Under the pieces are notes generated by a model, which was not told the DNA's origin, made no database searches, and was given only the letters and a program-made list of their open reading frames with translations. This document shows, in pieces, positions 32,047 through 37,407 of a stretch of 37,407 bases of DNA. Source of the DNA: Thermoplasmatota archaeon (GTDB lineage Archaea > Thermoplasmatota > Thermoplasmata > Halarchaeoplasmatales > Halarchaeoplasmataceae). Within the stretch, counting starts at the first letter, position 1. Every line of letters begins with the position of its first letter. The stretch spans positions 13,541 to 50,947 of the forward strand of contig JAGXLI010000007.1 of NCBI GenBank assembly GCA_018334755.1. Direction: 5' to 3'. Both the position numbers and the translations under genes were made by a program.

Positions 32047-33318
32047 ATGGCAGAAACTGACCTTTCAGATGAGAGGAACTTGACAGAAGAACAGAAGCTT
32101 TTCAAGGAAAGTATCTCGGACTGGGGAGAGAGGAATCTCCCGCTGGAACGCGTCATAGAGATGAATCGAGAGGGGCATCCCTTCCCTGAAGATATAGTCG
32201 AGGGACTGGCTGACCTGGGAGTGATAATGGGGACGGTACCTGAAGAGCATGGAGGTATGGGACTCGACTGGACCGATCAAGCCGTCATAGCTGAACAGAT
32301 AGGTTACATCGATCCAAGCATCGCTACAGCGGCTGGATTCATGGCCGTAGAAACGGGCTGGGGTTTCACGATCAACAGGCACTGTAATGAAGAAGTTCGA
32401 GAAAAGTTCGTGAAGCCGGCTATAAACGGAAACAAATTCATCGGTATAGCCACGACGGAGCCTGGCGGTGGTTCGGACGTCGCGGGCTTCGAATCGACGG
32501 CTGAAAAAGACGGCGACGAATGGATCTTGAACGGAGAAAAGACATTCATAAGCGGTGTAGAAGAGTGTAAGAAGATGGGCGGCGGATACTGGGTCAACGT
32601 GAGAACAGGTCCGCAGGTAGAAGGTGCGCCCTACAAGAACATGACTTCCTTCTTCGTACCTATAGATTCCGACGGATTGGAACCGCAGGAACCTTATGAC
32701 GATGCGGGAAGAGGTTCTCTTTCGACCTCGGGATTCAAGATGAACGATGTCAGGGTTCCAGATGAATACATGCTGGGAGAAGAAGGAAAAGGTTTCTATT
32801 ATACGATGGAAGGCTTCGACAACGCTAGGGTCATGATCGGAGCCAGCGCGGTCGGTGTAACGAGAAGGATATTGGAAGAGGCCGCGGATTACATAAAAGA
32901 GAGAGAAACGTTCGGTAACCCTCTAGCCAAGTATGAAGGTATCCAATTCCCCTTCGTTGAGAGGTACACGGAGATGGAAGCCAGCGATCTGATGGTGAAA
33001 AGAACGACGGAGATGCAGAACACCAGGTACGACGAGGCCGGATGGAAAGAGAAGAAAGAAAAACCTCAGACATACAAACCGACTGAGATAGCAAAATGGA
33101 TCTCCATGATCAAATACAAGATCCCTCACCTGGCTAAAGATACGGCCGACGACGCCATGCACTGGTTAGGGGCCGCGGGATACAGTTCCGAGTACATATT
33201 TGAAACTGCGTGGAGAGGTGTCATGTCCTACTGCGTAGGGGCAGAAGGTGGCGCCAACATACAGAAGATCGTGATAGGAAGAGAAACCTTAGGGAAAGAC
33301 TACGTTCCTTACAAGTAA
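32047..33318 (+). CDS. Acyl-CoA dehydrogenase
   Basis: A 423-residue FAD flavoenzyme that oxidises (or, in some complexes, reduces) acyl-CoA thioesters at the alpha-beta bond. Visible signatures are T-E-P-G-G-G-S-D (about 139-146), the G-E-K-T-F-I-S-G motif, R-E-T-F-G (flavin contact) and a C-terminal Glu400 in G-A-E-G-G-A-N-I-Q-K that aligns with the catalytic base of medium-chain enzymes. A strong ribosome binding site is present. It leads an operon with etfB and a ferredoxin-fused etfA, the same order as carC-carD-carE in Acetobacterium woodii. The acyl substrate is unknown. Confidence 0.93.
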   Translation: MAETDLSDERNLTEEQKLFKESISDWGERNLPLERVIEMNREGHPFPEDIVEGLADLGVIMGTVPEEHGGMGLDWTDQAVIAEQIGYIDPSIATAAGFMAVETGWGFTINRHCNEEVREKFVKPAINGNKFIGIATTEPGGGSDVAGFESTAEKDGDEWILNGEKTFISGVEECKKMGGGYWVNVRTGPQVEGAPYKNMTSFFVPIDSDGLEPQEPYDDAGRGSLSTSGFKMNDVRVPDEYMLGEEGKGFYYTMEGFDNARVMIGASAVGVTRRILEEAADYIKERETFGNPLAKYEGIQFPFVERYTEMEASDLMVKRTTEMQNTRYDEAGWKEKKEKPQTYKPTEIAKWISMIKYKIPHLAKDTADDAMHWLGAAGYSSEYIFETAWRGVMSYCVGAEGGANIQKIVIGRETLGKDYVPYK

Positions 33319-33327
33319 GGTGATCAG

Positions 33328-34128
33328 GTGAGATTCGTAGTATTGGTCAAACAGGTTCCAGATACTACTGAAGTCGAAGTCGACGAAGAAACGGGTACGA
33401 TCATAAGAGAGGGGGTTCCCTCCGCCCTGAACGCCTTCGATGAATTCGCTCTGAACGTCGCCGTAGATCTGAAAGAAGAACTTGAAGAGGAAGTTGAGAT
33501 AATCGCCCTGACCATGGGCCCTCCTCAAGCCGACGAGGCGCTGAACAAGTGTTTAGCTATAGGAGCAGATAAAGCTGTTCTATTGACAGACAAGGTCTTT
33601 GCGGGAGCGGATACGTGGGCGACCGCCGTTACTCTGGGAAGAGCATTGAAAAATATCGGCGAAGTCGACATGGTTTTTGCGGGCCAGGAAGCTTCCGATG
33701 GAAATACGGCCCAGGTCGGACCGGAAGTCGCCGCGCATCAAGGTATACCGCAAGTTACGTATGTGGCGGAGATCGAAGAGTTCGATCCGGACGAAGGTAA
33801 TATCATCTGCAAAAAAGAGACCGACGAAGGCCACGTGATGATGAAGACCGATATACCTGTACTTCTGGCGTGTATGCCAAAACCGAGCTTCGAGCCGAAG
33901 ATACCGAACGTAAAAGAGATAATGAAGGCGAAGAAAAAACCCACGGAAGAGTGGGGCTACGAAGACCTTGGTGGGGATGAGGAAGATTACGGTCTGGATG
34001 GCTCAGAAAGCGTCGTGATGGAGACCTATTCACCTCCGCCGAAAGGCGAAGGCATAAAGGTGGACGATAAGCCGGAGGTCGCGGTTGACAGATTGGTCGA
34101 GTTCTTGGACGAGGAGGGGATACTGTGA
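33328..34128 (+). CDS. etfB: Electron transfer flavoprotein subunit beta
   Basis: A 266-residue EtfB. It starts V-V-L-V-K-Q-V-P-D-T with GTG behind AGGTGAT. The loop A-S-D-G-N-T-A-Q-V-G-P (122-132), then G-I-P-Q-V-T-Y-V, is the pattern seen in the second-flavin-binding loop of bifurcating EtfB proteins, not the D-x-x-N-Q-T loop of mitochondrial ETF. This suggests two flavins and possible electron bifurcation. The stop overlaps the etfA GTG by 4 bp. Confidence 0.93.
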   Translation: MRFVVLVKQVPDTTEVEVDEETGTIIREGVPSALNAFDEFALNVAVDLKEELEEEVEIIALTMGPPQADEALNKCLAIGADKAVLLTDKVFAGADTWATAVTLGRALKNIGEVDMVFAGQEASDGNTAQVGPEVAAHQGIPQVTYVAEIEEFDPDEGNIICKKETDEGHVMMKTDIPVLLACMPKPSFEPKIPNVKEIMKAKKKPTEEWGYEDLGGDEEDYGLDGSESVVMETYSPPPKGEGIKVDDKPEVAVDRLVEFLDEEGIL

Positions 34129-35327
34129 TCGAGATCGATGTAGATATCTGTACGGGATGTGAGAAGTGTGTAGAGGTCTGTCCCGTAGATGCCCTCTATA
34201 TGGAAGATGGAATAGCTGTACTAAAGGAAGAGGAGTGCATCTCCTGCGGCGCCTGTGTATCTGCCTGTCCAGTCGATGCTATCGAACCCGTGATAGAAGC
34301 ACAGGAAGCTTCTGAGCTCTCTAAATACGAAGGCGTGTGGGTCTTCGCTGAACAGCATGACGGCACCCTGAAAGAAACTGGACCTCAGTTACTCGGCAAA
34401 GGAAGAGAACTGGCAGACGAGCTGGATGAAGAACTCTGCGCCGTCGTCATCGGGAACGATATCGAGGATACCGCTGAAGAACTCTTCGCCTATGGGGCAG
34501 AAAAGGTCTATATGGTCGAAGGTCCTGTTTTTGAAGAATATTCTACTGAAGCTTATACAGCTGCATTGGCTAGATTGATCTCAAAGTATGAACCCAACGT
34601 ATTTCTCTATGGTGCCACCCATCTAGGTAGAGATCTGGCACCCTCCGTAGCGGGAAGACTCGGTCTCGGTCTGACCGCCGACTGTACCGGGCTCTCGATA
34701 GAAGAAGTCGAAGGAAGAAAAGTACTACAGCAGACCAGACCCGCATTTGGAGGTAACGTGATGGCCGATATCGTCTGCCCGAACTCGAGACCCCAGATGG
34801 CGACCGTAAGACCTCATGTCATGAGTCCAATTGAACCGGATTTTGAAAGGGACGGAGAGATAATAGAAGAGGGTGTAGAGGTCCACGAAGATATGATCAG
34901 TAAAGAGGTCCTTGAAATCCTCGAACCCGAAAGGGCAGGGGAGATACCGGTCGAAGAAGCCGATATAGTCGTGACCGGAGGACGCGGTGTAGGTGACTGC
35001 AGGGAAGATTTTGGGCTGCTGGAAGAACTCGCAGACCTTTTAGACGGAACGGTAGGATGCAGCAGACCCATAGTCGAAGAGGACATCATGCCAAAAGCCA
35101 AACAGGTCGGTCAGAGCGGCAAGACGATCTCACCTAACCTTTACATAGTCTGTGGAGTTTCCGGTGCTATACAGCATAAAGTCGGTATCAGGGATTCGGA
35201 TCACATAGTGGCGATAAACAACGATCCAGATGCGCCGATATTCGAGATGGCCGATTTTGGTATAGTGGGAGACGTCGAAGAAGTCGTTCCTGCTCTTATC
35301 AAAAAGCTGAAGAACTCAGAAGAATAG
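34125..35327 (+). CDS. etfA: Electron transfer flavoprotein subunit alpha with N-terminal 2[4Fe-4S] ferredoxin
   Basis: A 400-residue EtfA. Residues 1-60 form a two-cluster ferredoxin (C9, C12, C15, C19; C38, C41, C44, C48). The EtfA N-domain and the C-terminal FAD domain follow, with G-G-R-G-V-G near 284-290, G-Q-S-G-K-T-I-S-P and the G-V-S-G-A-I-Q-H motif before N-N-D-P-D-A-P-I-F. The ferredoxin domain is present in CarE of the bifurcating caffeyl-CoA reductase/Etf complex and in some other anaerobic Etf proteins. Start is GTG overlapping the etfB stop. The 3' end overlaps the convergent DUF401 gene by 12 bp. Confidence 0.94.
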   Translation: MIEIDVDICTGCEKCVEVCPVDALYMEDGIAVLKEEECISCGACVSACPVDAIEPVIEAQEASELSKYEGVWVFAEQHDGTLKETGPQLLGKGRELADELDEELCAVVIGNDIEDTAEELFAYGAEKVYMVEGPVFEEYSTEAYTAALARLISKYEPNVFLYGATHLGRDLAPSVAGRLGLGLTADCTGLSIEEVEGRKVLQQTRPAFGGNVMADIVCPNSRPQMATVRPHVMSPIEPDFERDGEIIEEGVEVHEDMISKEVLEILEPERAGEIPVEEADIVVTGGRGVGDCREDFGLLEELADLLDGTVGCSRPIVEEDIMPKAKQVGQSGKTISPNLYIVCGVSGAIQHKVGIRDSDHIVAINNDPDAPIFEMADFGIVGDVEEVVPALIKKLKNSEE

Positions 35328-36527
35328 GAAAAAAGTTCCGCTGATAAGGAACCAGACCACGACCGCAACGACCAATAAAGAGAACGGAACGATCATCCTG
35401 CGGTAGAAGCTCTTCAGATCTATCTCGAAATATTCTATCGTGAGGATTATACAGAGATGTATAGGAGATGTGAAATAACCCAGGAAGATGAAGATGAACA
35501 CCAGGCTGGCGGTCTGAAAATTGATCACGGGGAGGAGAGGAAGAACCACGGGAAAGCCAACGCCGACTGCACCGGGTAGATGACCGAAAAGGACCCCTAT
35601 CAAGTAAGAAGCGATCAATACCACCGCTAGAATAGGTATATGGTTTCCTAGGCCTTCTACGACCGGCGCGACCGCGTTAGTTCGTTCGATGATCCCTTTG
35701 AACACCATGATCCCGTAGGCCGCCATGAGAAGGTCGATAGAGAAGCCGTCTTTGAAAGTTCTGGGGATCTTCTTTAACGAATACTTCTCCTGGTTCTGTA
35801 ACAGCAAGATGATGATCGCCAGGAATAGGGTAACGTAAAGTGGTATACCCAGAACGATATTTAGAGACAAAGCGACTATTATCGGGAGGAGTTCATAGCT
35901 CAACAAGAGGGGATTTATAACGGATTCCTTAGACTCCTTCACATCGATCTTTTTCAATCCCCAGATCACACCAGTGATTATCTGTACAGCGAAGATAGGA
36001 AGGTTGAACATCGCTATCTTGTAGATGCTGATGCCCGATAAACTGGAAGCCAGTATCAATCCCATGGACAATGGATAAACGGTGAACCAGATATGTCGGA
36101 ACCACCAGTTAAGATAGGTCTTTTCAACGCCGTCTAACTTCAGTCTGTCCCCCTCGTCGTCAATCATTGGCGCCGAGACCAGAGCTCCACCGGGCATGGG
36201 CATCAGGCCGAAAATAGCCGGGATAGAGGCGATGACCATCCTGCGGTCGGGGAATGCACTTCTCAGCTCCTTTATCATCCTCATGACCTGCTTGGAATCC
36301 TTGTAGATGTATCCTAAAAAGCCGACCTGGGTGATTATCGCTATCAACCGGAGCGTTTCATATTCTCTCGTTATCTCCCAGATCCAATAGACGGCGGAGA
36401 TAGAAGGTTCTGAGAAGACGAGTAAGATCGCTGAAGCTATCAAGATGGCCTTACCGAAGTCGACTCTCCGGTAGATCAGAAGAGCAAGGACTCCAAATCC
36501 GGCCACGACACCTCCGATCTCGAGCAT
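35316..36527 (-). CDS. DUF401-family integral membrane protein (predicted permease)
   Basis: A 403-residue protein with about ten hydrophobic helices. It has the archaeal DUF401 signatures M-P-M-P-G-G-A-L-V-S-A-P near residues 109-120 and G-H-L-P-G-A-V-G-V-G-F-P near 321-332, two similar motifs in opposite halves, as in inverted-repeat ion transporters. The substrate is unknown; relatives include gluconate and anion transporter-type families, so an organic or inorganic anion is possible. No ribosome binding site is visible and an A/T-rich element (AAATTATTTTATTA, minus strand, about 36549-36562) lies about 25 bases upstream, suggesting a leaderless mRNA. Confidence 0.85.
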   Translation of the reverse strand: MLEIGGVVAGFGVLALLIYRRVDFGKAILIASAILLVFSEPSISAVYWIWEITREYETLRLIAIITQVGFLGYIYKDSKQVMRMIKELRSAFPDRRMVIASIPAIFGLMPMPGGALVSAPMIDDEGDRLKLDGVEKTYLNWWFRHIWFTVYPLSMGLILASSLSGISIYKIAMFNLPIFAVQIITGVIWGLKKIDVKESKESVINPLLLSYELLPIIVALSLNIVLGIPLYVTLFLAIIILLLQNQEKYSLKKIPRTFKDGFSIDLLMAAYGIMVFKGIIERTNAVAPVVEGLGNHIPILAVVLIASYLIGVLFGHLPGAVGVGFPVVLPLLPVINFQTASLVFIFIFLGYFTSPIHLCIILTIEYFEIDLKSFYRRMIVPFSLLVVAVVVWFLISGTFFLFF

Positions 36528-36581
36528 CGGGTATCCGATAGAACCTGTAATAAAATAATTTGGTTCCGTATATCAACTAAT

Positions 36582-36621
36582 GTTAAGCACAAAGGTTAAA
36601 TCCCATATGCTCAGTTAAGCA
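36582..36621 (+). promoter_or_regulatory. moaA promoter region with a repeated GTTAAGCA element
   Basis: GTTAAGCA occurs at 36582-36589 and again at 36614-36621, 32 bp apart (about three helical turns). The copies flank a TATA-like AAAGGTTAAATC at 36591-36602, and the second lies just before the moaA start codon. This could be a regulator site, but two 8-bp copies in A/T-rich DNA can also arise by chance. Confidence 0.3.
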
Positions 36622-36627
36622 TTTTGA

Positions 36628-37407
36628 ATGAAGGACCCGCATGGTAGAGAGATAACCAATCTGAGGATATCGCTTACGCAGAGCTGTGATTTAAGATGTT
36701 TTTACTGCCATCAGGAAGGTGAGGAGGAGAACAAAACGACCAGTTTGAAGGCCGAAGAAGTCAAGAGGATGGTGGAGACAGCCTCAGAGTTAGGTATGCA
36801 CAAAGTAAAATATTCCGGCGGTGAGCCGCTGCTGCATCCTGAACTGGAAGAGATAATCGAGCATTCTTCCCAACTGATGGACGACATCTCGATAACGACG
36901 AACGGAACGCTCCTTGAAGAGAAGGCGGAGAAGCTGAAAAGCTCTGGTCTCGATAGGGTGAATGTAAGTCTAGACAGCGTTAATCCTGAAACTTATAAGG
37001 AGATCACAGGAAATGATAGCGTAGAGAAAGTGAAAAGAGGGATAAAGAAGGCCGTCGAGGTGGGCCTTTTCCCGGTCAAGGTGAACATGTTACTGTTGGA
37101 CGGGCTGAACGACGACGAAGTCTGGGACATGATCGATTGGGTAAGTGAAGTGGGGGCCATCTTACAGGTGATAGAGCTCACTGGAAACGAGGAAGAGGTG
37201 AAAGAGGAATTCTATAAGGAGTACCATCACTCTCTGAAGGAATTGGCCTCGGAGCTGGAAGAGAAGGCGAAAAGTACCGAGAGAAGGGAGATGCACGCGA
37301 GGAAGAAGTACTTTCTGAAAGACCCAGAGGTCGAAGTCGAGCTGGTGAGATCGATGCACAATTCCACCTTCTGTGAGAACTGCACCCGTCTCAGGATCAC
37401 TTCCGAG
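36628..37407 (+). CDS. moaA: GTP 3',8-cyclase (molybdenum cofactor synthesis), 3' partial
   Basis: The frame runs from ATG at 36628 to the right edge, 260 codons without a stop. MoaA is a radical SAM enzyme that converts GTP to the first precursor of molybdopterin. The N-terminal S-C20-D-L-R-C24-F-Y-C27-H cluster motif, S-G-G-E-P-L-L, T-T-N-G-T and N-V-S-L-D-S are visible. The C-terminal cluster begins at F-C249-E-N-C252-T-R-L-R; the third cysteine would lie beyond the edge. It is divergent from the DUF401 gene and probably leaderless. A molybdenum or tungsten enzyme is therefore expected elsewhere in the genome. Confidence 0.93.
   Translation, partial: MKDPHGREITNLRISLTQSCDLRCFYCHQEGEEENKTTSLKAEEVKRMVETASELGMHKVKYSGGEPLLHPELEEIIEHSSQLMDDISITTNGTLLEEKAEKLKSSGLDRVNVSLDSVNPETYKEITGNDSVEKVKRGIKKAVEVGLFPVKVNMLLLDGLNDDEVWDMIDWVSEVGAILQVIELTGNEEEVKEEFYKEYHHSLKELASELEEKAKSTERREMHARKKYFLKDPEVEVELVRSMHNSTFCENCTRLRITSE

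Overview
The window is a stretch of archaeal chromosome. The evidence is an L18e-L13-S9-RpoN operon running into tRNA-Pro, CDP-archaeol synthase, an MJ1316-domain protein, archaeal translin, KptA, archaeal TATA boxes close to start codons and T-rich terminators. A double-zinc-ribbon DUF835 protein, PRC-barrel and tandem winged-helix proteins and a PKD surface protein fit a Thermoplasmatota-like euryarchaeon. That assignment is inference. Proteins are rich in Asp and Glu, which may mean some salt adaptation. The metabolism looks anaerobic and heterotrophic, with many Fe-S and flavin enzymes.

Layout. 1-1336: 3' end of a PKD-repeat surface protein. 1337-2596: a decayed patch with a broken PIN-domain gene joined to the tail of an AAA/DUF4143 ATPase. 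2597-8447: Sm-like protein, ferredoxin-type aldo/keto reductase, DUF835 zinc-ribbon protein (apparently started at CTG) and a UbiB/ABC1 kinase. 8511-11842: nadA-nadB-nadC, de novo NAD synthesis from aspartate. 11981-13612: DUF885 metallopeptidase-like protein. 13619-17866: a minus-strand six-gene operon of RlmN-like radical SAM protein, isochorismatase-family hydrolase, thioredoxin-reductase-like flavoprotein without CxxC, creatininase-family protein, carS and pyrE. 18037-22439: MJ1316 protein, purD-translin, a membrane protein, PRC-barrel and winged-helix proteins.

22612-24632: kptA, convergent with and 3 bp from tRNA-Pro(GGG), which closes the ribosomal operon. 24807-27399: thrC, a small Met-rich coiled-coil protein, a PEBP protein and a flavodoxin. 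27533-31937: a P-type ATPase, an encapsulated-ferritin-like protein and a CDF exporter with a duplicated cytoplasmic domain, which may be a metal-handling cluster. 32047-35327: acyl-CoA dehydrogenase, EtfB and ferredoxin-fused EtfA, in the order and domain layout of the electron-bifurcating caffeyl-CoA reductase/Etf complex CarCDE. 35316-36527: DUF401 permease. 36628-37407: 5' part of moaA.

The best candidates for undescribed biology are the six-gene operon (an RlmN-like enzyme and a TrxR-like enzyme that each lack a hallmark cysteine), the ferritin-like protein between two cation transporters with no encapsulin shell gene in view, and the archaeal CarCDE-like module.
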